In this document: one piece after another, positions 41,519-48,901 of the stretch
How positions within the stretch are numbered: position 1 is the first letter of the stretch
How the letters are laid out: each line of letters opens with the position of its first letter
DNA from: Thalassovita aquimarina
Lineage (GTDB): Bacteria; Pseudomonadota; Alphaproteobacteria; Rhodobacterales; Rhodobacteraceae
Length of the DNA: 64,000 nucleotides
Assembly: GCF_018219815.1 (NCBI RefSeq)
Contig: NZ_JADMKU010000018.1
Location: forward strand, 1-64,000
Direction of reading: 5' to 3'
Notes under the pieces: generated by a model
What the model saw: only the letters and a program-made list of their open reading frames with translations
What the model was told of the DNA's origin: nothing
Databases searched by the model: none
Made by a program: the position numbers and the translations under genes

Positions 41519-42481
41519 TCAGGCAGCCTGTTTCGAAAACAACGCACCGACACCCGTGGCGCGGATGCCACCATCGGCATCGCGCAGAAGAAACAGAGCG
41601 CTGAAACCATGCTGCCGCGCCAGCGCGCTTCCTTCCTCAACACTCAGAACCATCAGGGCGGTCGCCCATGCGTCCGCCTCCGCCGTGCTCGGCGCCACCA
41701 CGGTCACGGAAGCGGGCGTTTTCAGCGCCGGACCGCCCTTGCTCGGGTCCATCGTGTGCGACAGGTCGCGGCCGTTGACCGTGACCCAATGGCGATAATC
41801 GCCCGAAGTGGCGACAGCGGCATCCTGCAGCGCGAGGATCGAATGCGGCGCCCGGCGGGTCCGGTCCGGGGCTTCGACCGCGATGGTCCATGCCTCGTCA
41901 TCGGGCCGCAGCGCGGTCGCGCGCATTTCGCCGTCGATGCCGACAAGCGCGGACCCGATCCCGAAACCGGCTAGTGTCTCGACCAGCCGGTCGACGCCAT
42001 AGCCCTTGGCGATCCCGTTCAGGTCCAGCGTTACCGGCGCAAGCTTGCGCAAACGCCCCGCCGCGATGTCGAGTTCAAGCGCATCGGAGGCCGGGCTGCG
42101 CGGCACGGCCAAGGCGGCGCGGATGCGCTCGGGCCGTGCCGCCTCCGAGCCGAAGCCCCAGGCGCTGACGGCATCACCCATGCCAATATCGAAGGCCCCG
42201 CTTGAAGCCTCCCCGATATCCAGGCCGAGGCGCAGCACCTCGACCAGCCGCGCCGGGACCTCCAGCCATTCGCCGACCGGCGCCGCGTTCAGCCTTATCA
42301 GGTCGCTGTCCGGCTTCCAGGTGGACATCTGGCCGTCGACCTCGTCCACCGCCGCCTGAAGCGCGGCCTGCAACGGCGCGGGATCAAAACCCTTCGGCGC
42401 AAAGAACAGAGCAGACCAGCGCGTGCCCATGGTCGGCCCGTTCAGGGCGTGGCGTTCGGGATCAGTAGACGTCTTCTGCAT
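41519..42481 (-). CDS. apbE: FAD:protein FMN transferase ApbE
   Basis: 320 residues. ApbE segments are GPTMGTRWSA, DVDEVDGQMSTWKPDSDLIRLN-like (VDEVDGQMSTWKPDSDL), SGAFDIGMG, LDLNGIAKGYGVDRLVE and GDYRHWVTVNGRDLSHTMDPSKGGP. It attaches FMN from FAD to Ser/Thr of acceptor proteins. The called start shows no signal peptide or lipobox, unusual because most ApbE proteins act outside the cytoplasm. The gene overlaps the membrane reductase gene upstream by 20 bases, in the same operon as a DUF2271 protein that has a flavinylation-like motif. Confidence 0.93.
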   Translation of the reverse strand: MQKTSTDPERHALNGPTMGTRWSALFFAPKGFDPAPLQAALQAAVDEVDGQMSTWKPDSDLIRLNAAPVGEWLEVPARLVEVLRLGLDIGEASSGAFDIGMGDAVSAWGFGSEAARPERIRAALAVPRSPASDALELDIAAGRLRKLAPVTLDLNGIAKGYGVDRLVETLAGFGIGSALVGIDGEMRATALRPDDEAWTIAVEAPDRTRRAPHSILALQDAAVATSGDYRHWVTVNGRDLSHTMDPSKGGPALKTPASVTVVAPSTAEADAWATALMVLSVEEGSALARQHGFSALFLLRDADGGIRATGVGALFSKQAA

Positions 42482-44669
42482 AGCGCCCCTCCGCTTTTAG
42501 CACCGCCGGGGTCATCCCGCTGGGCGCAAGGATTTCGGTCAACGCCTCGGCAACGCCCGCGGCCATGTCGCGGCCGCCGCAAACCATGACCCGCGCGCCG
42601 CCCCGGATCAGCCGGACGACCTCGGGCGCTTCGGCGCGCAGCACGTCCTGCACGTAATGCGGCCGCACCCCGCGTGACACGGCGGTGACGATCCGGGACA
42701 GGCAGCCCTCGGCCTGCCAGACCGGCATGTCCTCGCCATACAGGAAATCGCTGTCGGGATGCCGCATGCCGAAGAACAGGTGGACCGGTCGCTGCCGCGC
42801 GTTGCCGCGCACGAAACCGGCCAGCGGGCCGATCCCGGTGCCCGCGCCGATCAGGATCAACGGGGTTTTGCCACGATCCGGCTGGAACCCGGGATTGCGG
42901 CGCAGGAAGGCCGACACCGTATCGCCCGGCCGCAGCGCCGTCAGCTGGCCGGAGCACAGCCCGCCGGGATGCTTGCGCACCACGATTTCCACGAACCCGT
43001 CGCGGCGGGCGGAGGCGAGCGAATAAAGCCGCGGCAGGGCGGCCCCTTCCGGCAGGATGCCCAGCAGGTCGCCCGCCCGGAACCGCGCGAAGCCCTGCCC
43101 GGTCAGCCGCTGCCACAGCGTCACTTTCGGCAGCGCAAAGCGCAGGATCGCCATCGGGGCCTGCACCTCGGCGCCGTAATCGCGGCGCGACAGCAGCGTC
43201 AGTTGCTGCGTCACCGGCTGCACCGGCTGATGCGCCAGTTCGATATCGATTCCAAGCGACTGCCCCAATGCACGGCCCCAGCGGGCGAAATCCTGCGGCG
43301 ACTGGCGGTCGACGCTGTCGAATGGGACAAGTTGCGCCCAGCCCTTGGCCCGCGCGCCCCGGTCCACGGCGGCGGCGAAGGCGCAATAATCCGGGAAGCT
43401 GCGATCGCCGAAGCCAAGGACGGCCAACGGCGCTGCAGGCACGGTTTCAAGCCGTTCGAGCCGGTCGAGGACCCCCTTCGCCGAGGCAGGTGCATCACCG
43501 TCGCCATAGGTCGCGGCGAGCACGATGAAGCGTTCGGCGCGGGCATAGCGGTTCGGATCGAACCCCGACATCGGGGCGGCATAGACGCTTTGCCCGGCCT
43601 CGCTCAGCACCCGGTGCAGCGTCGCCGCGAAACCCCAGGTACTGCCGCCCTCGCTGCTGACCAAAAGGATGGTTTCGGCACGGCTGGCGGGCTGGTTGCC
43701 GCGAATCCACGGCCGTCCGCGCCGCCCGGCAAGCCAGACCAGAACGCCGGTGCCGCCCAGCAGGGGCACCCCAAGCGCCATCACCCCAAGCAGCAGGCCG
43801 AGAGCGGCAGCCCCCTGCCCGGTATGCAGCATGTAGATGGTTTCGTTCACCCGTTCCCACACGGCAAGGTCGGCCCAGGACAGAAGCGCGCCGGTTCCTT
43901 GGTCGATATATCCGGTGCCCCGATCCGTCTTCAGCGTGAAAACGTCCGTCGCATCGTCCGGGTAGGGAAAGCTCAGCTCACGCAGCTCGGCGACCGGGGT
44001 CACCCGCAACTGTTCGATGGCGGCAAGCGACACCCCGGTTTCGCCGCTGACTTCGGCTGGGAAGACCGGGCCGGCGGCGCCATCGGGCAGCAGTTCGAAC
44101 GTGGCCGCACTCATCCACAGCGCCGTGGCCGAGGACAGGACGAGGCCGAAAACGGCGAAGCGGGCGATTTCCGCATGCAGCCGCCCGGCAAGCGGTCCCT
44201 GCAGCGGCGCAAACCAACGCCGCCAACCGCCCGCGCGCCGCGCCACCAGCGCCGCGCCGGACAGCGCCAGCACCAGCATCGCCGCCGCCCCCGCCGCCAT
44301 GGCGACCCGCCCGCCATCGCCAAGAAACAGCGACCGGTGCAGATTGGTGAGCCAGCGTTCAGCCTGGTTGGGATCGGCCGAACCAACTCCCTGCCCGGTC
44401 GCGGGATCGATCACCGCGGCGCCGGGCGCCCCCTGCTCGAACCAATAGGCCGTGATCCGCCCCGACGGCGCGCGGCGGATCTGTTCAACGCCGGGATAGG
44501 CCGCGCGGATGCGTGCGCCGAGTTCCGCAACGCTCGAACCGGTTTCTGCCTGCGGCGCGGCGATCCGATCGGCCGCCGGGAAGATCGACAGGGCCGCGCC
44601 GCTCAGCGCCAGCACGGTGACAAGGGCCAGGGCCACCAGCCCCGGCCAGCGGTGAAGGGCGCGGATCAT
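42462..44669 (-). CDS. PepSY-membrane/flavodoxin reductase fusion (sulfite-reductase-flavoprotein-like)
   Basis: 735 residues in three parts. The N-terminal 1-320 is a PepSY-associated membrane domain with helices near 10-30, 122-142, 170-190 and 288-314 and candidate heme histidines (His6, His111, His165, His282). Residues 333-475 are flavodoxin-like (SSEGGSTWGFA at 338-348, ATYGDGDAP). Residues 490-735 are a ferredoxin-NADP reductase module: RLYS at 547-550 for FAD, GAGTGIGP at 608-615 for NAD(P), CGG at 697-699 and the terminal RYAEDVY. It should carry electrons from cytosolic NAD(P)H through FAD and FMN across the membrane. It is 12 bases after the DUF2271 gene and overlaps apbE. Confidence 0.9.
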   Translation of the reverse strand: MIRALHRWPGLVALALVTVLALSGAALSIFPAADRIAAPQAETGSSVAELGARIRAAYPGVEQIRRAPSGRITAYWFEQGAPGAAVIDPATGQGVGSADPNQAERWLTNLHRSLFLGDGGRVAMAAGAAAMLVLALSGAALVARRAGGWRRWFAPLQGPLAGRLHAEIARFAVFGLVLSSATALWMSAATFELLPDGAAGPVFPAEVSGETGVSLAAIEQLRVTPVAELRELSFPYPDDATDVFTLKTDRGTGYIDQGTGALLSWADLAVWERVNETIYMLHTGQGAAALGLLLGVMALGVPLLGGTGVLVWLAGRRGRPWIRGNQPASRAETILLVSSEGGSTWGFAATLHRVLSEAGQSVYAAPMSGFDPNRYARAERFIVLAATYGDGDAPASAKGVLDRLERLETVPAAPLAVLGFGDRSFPDYCAFAAAVDRGARAKGWAQLVPFDSVDRQSPQDFARWGRALGQSLGIDIELAHQPVQPVTQQLTLLSRRDYGAEVQAPMAILRFALPKVTLWQRLTGQGFARFRAGDLLGILPEGAALPRLYSLASARRDGFVEIVVRKHPGGLCSGQLTALRPGDTVSAFLRRNPGFQPDRGKTPLILIGAGTGIGPLAGFVRGNARQRPVHLFFGMRHPDSDFLYGEDMPVWQAEGCLSRIVTAVSRGVRPHYVQDVLRAEAPEVVRLIRGGARVMVCGGRDMAAGVAEALTEILAPSGMTPAVLKAEGRYAEDVY

Positions 44670-44681
44670 CGCTTCGCCTCC

Positions 44682-45152
44682 TTACATGTCGTAGCTGAAA
44701 TCGGCGACATAGCGGCGGCCGCGCGTGGGCTGGCCCGCGCCTTCGGTGGTCAGCGGCACCGCGACCTCGTTCGGGCTGTCGCGCATGTCCTCGACCGCCG
44801 CGTCGATATGCAGCGTGTAGCCCGCGTCGAACAGCGCATCGGCCAGATCGAGCGTGATCTCCAGCGACCGGCCGGCGCCCACGCTGGCCCCGGTGATGCC
44901 GTTGATCTGCGCCGGATCGCCGCCGGTGGCGCGATACCAGTCGGTCAGGTGTTCGTAGTATTTCGACTTGCCGCCCGCCATCCAGAGGCTGCCGACATAG
45001 GCGCCCGAAGCATCGGTGACATAAAGCGCGAGATAGGCGCCGTCGCCGCCGTAGTTGTTGAGGTTGGTGGTCAGCGTGACCGGACGCGCCATGGCCAGAC
45101 CGGGCAGCGTCAGCGCCGTGGTCAGCGCAAGCATTGCGAGGGGGGATTTCAT
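44682..45152 (-). CDS. periplasmic DUF2271 protein, candidate flavoprotein
   Basis: 156 residues. Signal peptide with cleavage near AMA-RP (residue 22). The body is beta-rich and matches DUF2271 (NLNNYGGDGAYLALYVTDASGAYVGSLWMAGGKSKYYEHLTDWYR). Residues 84-90, NGITGAS, resemble the ApbE flavinylation motif DxxSGAT, with Asn for Asp, Thr for Ser and Ser for the acceptor Thr. With apbE two genes away, covalent FMN on Ser90 is a reasonable hypothesis. The protein would be the periplasmic electron acceptor of the membrane reductase. Confidence 0.85.
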   Translation of the reverse strand: MKSPLAMLALTTALTLPGLAMARPVTLTTNLNNYGGDGAYLALYVTDASGAYVGSLWMAGGKSKYYEHLTDWYRATGGDPAQINGITGASVGAGRSLEITLDLADALFDAGYTLHIDAAVEDMRDSPNEVAVPLTTEGAGQPTRGRRYVADFSYDM

Positions 45153-45195
45153 CGGGTCAATTCCTTCTTCGACGATATGGATAGGGTGGCCGGGC

Positions 45196-45561
45196 TCAGT
45201 TCACCTGAACCTTCGGCAGCGCGCCGTTGCCGAACAGGCCGTTCTGCGGCGGGGCGACTGTACCGGCAGGGGCCGGATTGCAGGCGCCCCCCTTGCGGCC
45301 ATAGTCATCGTCGTCGTCATCATCATCGTCGTCATCATCTTCATCATCGTGCCGGGACCAACGGCGATAGCCATGTTCGTCGTCGTCGTCATGGTTGCTG
45401 GCGAAGATCAGCGGCAGGTCGTCCTGCGCGTCGTCGAAAAGCACCGCGAAGGGCCGGGATGCACCGTCCCCGGCAGGTGCGTGCATGGCGCTCCAAGCGG
45501 GCACGCCAATGGCCGCCGTCAGAGCGGTCGAGGCGGCAAGAAGGGTGAGAGTCTTTTCCAT
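45196..45561 (-). CDS. exported protein with a long poly-aspartate run
   Basis: 121 residues from ATG at 45561, with GAAAGGAAA upstream. A signal peptide ends near WSA (residue 25). The mature part has NHDDDDEHGYRRW and then a stretch of 15 acidic residues (DDE followed by twelve Asp), a single Cys in GGACNPAP and a Pro/Gly-rich tail. The acidic run could bind calcium or other metal ions. GAT and GAC codons are mixed, so the run is not a simple trinucleotide expansion. It is the first gene of the operon with the DUF2271 protein, flavoreductase and apbE. I recognise no family. Confidence 0.78.
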   Translation of the reverse strand: MEKTLTLLAASTALTAAIGVPAWSAMHAPAGDGASRPFAVLFDDAQDDLPLIFASNHDDDDEHGYRRWSRHDDEDDDDDDDDDDDDYGRKGGACNPAPAGTVAPPQNGLFGNGALPKVQVN

Positions 45562-45659
45562 CACAGGGTTTCCTTTCATCTGCTGCACCCAATCTGGGAA
45601 CCCGACCTGAGGGTTTCCTGACGCGGCCGCGATTCCCGCTTCAGCCAGCCGTCAGGAAC

Positions 45660-45689
45660 GAAAAAGGCCCCGCCGGGATGGGCGGGGCC
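45660..45689 (-). terminator. intrinsic terminator of the PepSY/cytochrome b unit
   Basis: On the minus strand GGCCCCGCC and GGCGGGGCC pair over a 6-base loop and are followed by TTTTTCG. It lies 37 bases after the cytochrome gene stop and about 100 bases before the poly-Asp gene, so it separates two transcription units. Confidence 0.88.
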
Positions 45690-45725
45690 AGAGCGGCCGA
45701 GGGGGACGGTCGGCCGGGGGCGGGA

Positions 45726-46409
45726 TCAGGCGATATCGCCGGGTCCGGGCGCCCGCTTGTCGCCGGTGACCATGGCACGGGCAAGGTTTTCGCGATGCCG
45801 GAAGGACGCAAGAACCACGCCCCCCACGTGCAGCGCGACGAGCAGAAGCATCAGGTTGGCGAAGGCTTCGTGCACTTCCTCGAGCATCTCTTCACCGCCT
45901 TCGCCATAGCCTTCGCCACGGCCTTCGTGTTCCTCGTCCTCGTCGCCGTCGGCGAAGGCCGGTGCCACGACCTGCGGCAGATCGGGCAGCATCGCCATGC
46001 GGGCCGGTTCTTCCATCAGCCAGCCGGTGAAGGCGGTGCCGGACAGGGTGGCGAGCAGCGCAACGATCATCGCGGCTCCCGCCGGGTTGTGGCCGAGATA
46101 GCGGCGTTCCCTGCCGTTCACCATGTCACCGACATAGGCGATCGTTGCGCCCGGCCCTTTCAGGAACTGCGTGAAACGCGCATAGCGGCTGCCGATCAGG
46201 CCCCAGACCAGCCGGAACGCGACCAGGCCTGCAACCGCGTAGCCGGCGATTTCATGCACCGGCTGCAATTCGTCCGCCGTGATCCACGCTATTGCGAAGG
46301 CGGCAACGAGCCCCCAGTGAAAGATGCGGACCAGCGGGTCCCAGACCCGCACCGTTTCCTCCGCACCGCCATTCATCCGGACAGTTCCCTGGGCGCCTGT
46401 GTCAGTCAT
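45726..46409 (-). CDS. cytochrome b561-like membrane protein
   Basis: 227 residues from ATG at 46409, with AAGGAGAAA upstream. It belongs to the Ni-hydrogenase-type cytochrome b/b561 group. Four membrane helices carry paired heme ligands His31 (RIFHW), His52 (QPVHEIAGY), His180 (EEVHEAFAN) and His194 (ALHVGG). A conspicuous acidic Gly/Glu-rich loop (residues 154-178) lies before the last helix pair, which is not typical. It would pass electrons between quinol, PepSY partners or flavoproteins. The gene overlaps the small PepSY gene by 8 bases. Confidence 0.88.
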   Translation of the reverse strand: MTDTGAQGTVRMNGGAEETVRVWDPLVRIFHWGLVAAFAIAWITADELQPVHEIAGYAVAGLVAFRLVWGLIGSRYARFTQFLKGPGATIAYVGDMVNGRERRYLGHNPAGAAMIVALLATLSGTAFTGWLMEEPARMAMLPDLPQVVAPAFADGDEDEEHEGRGEGYGEGGEEMLEEVHEAFANLMLLLVALHVGGVVLASFRHRENLARAMVTGDKRAPGPGDIA

Positions 46410-46716
46410 TTTCCGATTTCTCCTTGTCAGTCCGAGGCCGTTCGTCGTCATCCTCGTATTCGAACTCGATCACCTGCAGCGTCGAGGGGTGAACCGTCAC
46501 CTCGATCCGGCGGCCTTGCGCATCGGTGCCGTCGATTTCGTAGCAGCCGTCATCGATCTTGATGCGCCGCACGGTCCATCCGTTTTCTTCGGCCAGCTGC
46601 GCGACCGAGGCGCGCGGCTGCCAATCCGCCATCGGCACGAAGCAATCGTCGTCGGCGAACGCGGCGCCGGCCGGAACAACGGCGAGAAAGCAAAGAATTG
46701 TCAGTGTCTTCTTCAT
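46402..46716 (-). CDS. small exported PepSY-domain protein
   Basis: 104 residues. Signal peptide cleaved near AFA-DDD (residue 21). One PepSY domain follows (SVAQLAEENGWTVRRIKIDDGCYEIDGTDAQGRRIEVTVHPSTLQVIEFEYEDDDE, given by its ends), with two Cys (in DDDCFVP and DDGCYEI) that may form a disulfide, and an acidic tail. Co-translated with the cytochrome b. The divergent two-component system suggests it is induced by an envelope or metal signal. Confidence 0.85.
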   Translation of the reverse strand: MKKTLTILCFLAVVPAGAAFADDDCFVPMADWQPRASVAQLAEENGWTVRRIKIDDGCYEIDGTDAQGRRIEVTVHPSTLQVIEFEYEDDDERPRTDKEKSEND

Positions 46717-46761
46717 GGGCCAAACTCCGTGTTGCGGCCATTTCGGGATCGGTTATGAGCG

Positions 46762-46818
46762 GCAAAGCTGACAGCAGCCTGAAGCCCGGTGCCCGGGCGG
46801 CGTCAGCTTTGCGTCAGC
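46762..46818. promoter_or_regulatory. response-regulator operator between PepSY gene and regulator gene
   Basis: GCAAAGCTGAC at 46762-46772 and GTCAGCTTTGC at 46802-46812 are a perfect 11-bp inverted repeat. A second GTCAGC at 46813-46818 makes a direct repeat with an 11-base period (GTCAGC-N5-GTCAGC), the pattern bound by OmpR/PmrA-type regulator dimers. One copy points to each divergent gene, so the regulator probably controls both its own operon and the PepSY/cytochrome operon. Confidence 0.65.
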
Positions 46819-46863
46819 CAAGGCGGTCATGAAGGGCGCAACGGAACAGGAACGGGAACGGAC

Positions 46864-47523
46864 ATGCGCATTCTGCTGATCGAGGACGACACGGTTCTGG
46901 GCGCCGCAGTGCGCGACCAGATCACGAGCGATGGCCAGTCGGCGGATTGGGTCACGCGCCTCGATGCGGCCGGCGATGCGTTGGCGGGCACGGCCTATGA
47001 CCTGATCCTGCTGGACCTGATGCTGCCCGACGGCCGCGGGATCCCCTTCCTGAAGGGGCTGCGGTCGCGCGGCGACGTGACGCCGGTGATCATTCTCACC
47101 GCGCTCGACCAGGTGTCCGACCGGATCGAGGGGCTGAACGCGGGCGCCGACGACTATCTGGTCAAACCGTTCGACCTAGCCGAACTGTCGGCCCGGATCG
47201 GATCGGTCGCGCGGCGCTACAGCGGCAACCCGAACCCGATCATCAACCACGGCGCGCTGGAAATAGACCTTGCCGCGCGCAGCGTTTTCCGCGACGGAAA
47301 GCCGGTTCAGCTGACCGCCCGCGAATGGGCACTGTTCGAGGCCTTCCTGTCTCGCCCCGGTCAGCTTCTGTCCAAGGCGCAGCTCGAGGAAAAGCTCTAT
47401 GCCTTCGATGCCGAGGTGGAAAGCAACACGATCGAGGTCCATGTCAGCCGCCTGCGCAAGAAGCTGGGACCGAAAGTGATCGAGACCGAACGCGGCATGG
47501 GCTACCGGCTGGGCACGCCATGA
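46864..47523 (+). CDS. OmpR-family response regulator (QseB/TctD-like)
   Basis: 219 residues from ATG at 46864 (MRILLIEDD). Receiver domain with acidic pair Glu7/Asp8/Asp9, phospho-acceptor Asp51 and Lys in DDYLVKPFD. The C-terminal winged helix holds LTAREWALFEAFLSRPGQLLSKAQLEE and ESNTIEVHVSRLRKKL. Its stop overlaps the sensor kinase start (ATGA). It is divergent from the PepSY/cytochrome b operon with an evident binding site between. Confidence 0.95.
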   Translation: MRILLIEDDTVLGAAVRDQITSDGQSADWVTRLDAAGDALAGTAYDLILLDLMLPDGRGIPFLKGLRSRGDVTPVIILTALDQVSDRIEGLNAGADDYLVKPFDLAELSARIGSVARRYSGNPNPIINHGALEIDLAARSVFRDGKPVQLTAREWALFEAFLSRPGQLLSKAQLEEKLYAFDAEVESNTIEVHVSRLRKKLGPKVIETERGMGYRLGTP

Positions 47524-48884
47524 AACCGCCGCGCAGCCTCATGGCCCGGCTGGCGCTGTCTTTGGGCATATTGCTGACGATCCTCTGGATCGCGGCCGCT
47601 TCGGTGACGGCCACGCTCTTGCGTCACGAAATGGACGAAGTGTTCGATTCCGCGCTGAAGGAAACCGCGCAACGCCTGCTGCCGCTGGCGGTCGTGGATA
47701 TCATCGGACGCGAAGATGCCGGCATTACGCAACGGCTTGGGGCCGTCCGCGAACATGACGAGTTTTTCACCTATATCGTGCGGAACGCAGAGGGGCGTAT
47801 CCTGCTGCAATCGCACGCCGCCGATCCCGCGGTGTTCCCGGCCTATGACGGACCGGGGCTGCGCCAGACGGCGACCCACAGGCTCTACAACGACGACGCG
47901 CTTCAGGGCAGCATCCGGATCACCGTCGCCGAACCGCTCGACCACCGGGCGGCCGTGGCGCGCGAAATCCAGATCGGTCTCGGATTGCCCCTATTGATCG
48001 TCATTCCCGTCGCGCTGCTGGTCATCGCTTTCGCGGTGCGGGCCAGCCTGGGATCGCTGCGCCGGTTCCGCGAAACGCTCCATGCGCGCAATGCCCGCGA
48101 CCTTTCGCCGGTGCCCGCAGACGGCTTGCCCTCCGATATCGCCCCGATGGCGGCGACGCTCAACGCCCTTCTGGAACGCTTGCGCGCGGCGTTCGACGCC
48201 GAGCGCAGCTTTGCCGCCAACGCCGCGCATGAATTGCGGACCCCGCTGGCCGGGGCGATCGCACAGGCGCAACGCCTTCAAGCCGAAACCACCGATCCCG
48301 CCGCCAAGGCGCGGGCCGGCGACATCGAGGCGACCCTGAAACGGCTCACGCGACTGTCCGAGCGGCTGATGCAGCTCGCCCGCGCCGAAGGCGGCCGGCT
48401 GCGGCTGGACCGAAGCTCGGACCTGCGAACGGTGGCGCGTATCGTGATCGAGGATATCGGGCAGGCGGCTCCGTCCGGGCGCATTGCGCTCACGCTGCCG
48501 GATCAGCCGGTGATTTCCGACCTCGACCCGGACATATTCGGCATCCTGTGCCGTAACCTTGTCGAGAACGCCTTGCGACACGGTTCGGATACCGCCCCGG
48601 TCGAAGTGGAACTGATGGCAGACGGGACGCTGAGCGTGGCCAATGACGGGGCCACCGTGCCGCCCGAAACGCTGACGCAGCTGACGGCCCGGTTCGAACG
48701 CGCCGGAACCGGCATCGATGGCAGCGGGCTCGGGCTTGCCATCGTCGCGGCGATCGCGGAACGCATCGGCAGCGAACTTGACCTGAAATCGCCCCGACCG
48801 GGTCGGGCTTCGGGCTTCGAGGCGACCGTAGCGCTTCCGGTCTCGACCGGAACGATGACAGCCGAGAACCCCGCACAGTGTTGA
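47520..48884 (+). CDS. sensor histidine kinase, QseC-like
   Basis: 454 residues from ATG at 47520; the longer frame is response-regulator shadow. Membrane helices at about 9-33 and 154-173 flank a periplasmic sensor of roughly 120 residues. The H-box is ANAAHELRTPLAG with His237. The ATPase domain has RNLVENALRHG, VANDGATVP and GSGLGLAIVAAIA. It should phosphorylate the upstream regulator. The signal is not known; neighbours suggest metal, redox or envelope state. Confidence 0.93.
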   Translation: MKPPRSLMARLALSLGILLTILWIAAASVTATLLRHEMDEVFDSALKETAQRLLPLAVVDIIGREDAGITQRLGAVREHDEFFTYIVRNAEGRILLQSHAADPAVFPAYDGPGLRQTATHRLYNDDALQGSIRITVAEPLDHRAAVAREIQIGLGLPLLIVIPVALLVIAFAVRASLGSLRRFRETLHARNARDLSPVPADGLPSDIAPMAATLNALLERLRAAFDAERSFAANAAHELRTPLAGAIAQAQRLQAETTDPAAKARAGDIEATLKRLTRLSERLMQLARAEGGRLRLDRSSDLRTVARIVIEDIGQAAPSGRIALTLPDQPVISDLDPDIFGILCRNLVENALRHGSDTAPVEVELMADGTLSVANDGATVPPETLTQLTARFERAGTGIDGSGLGLAIVAAIAERIGSELDLKSPRPGRASGFEATVALPVSTGTMTAENPAQC

Positions 48885-48901
48885 TGACGAAGCGCGCGAC
48901 C

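Noticed and set aside
42759-45548. 929-codon plus-strand frame opposite the flavoreductase, DUF2271 and poly-Asp genes
   Set aside because: Antisense shadow; the real genes on the minus strand have clear motifs, signal peptides and operon spacing.
45055-45621. plus-strand frame with a run of Val/Ile that looks like a membrane helix
   Set aside because: The Val/Ile run is simply the complement of the poly-Asp codons of the real minus-strand gene.
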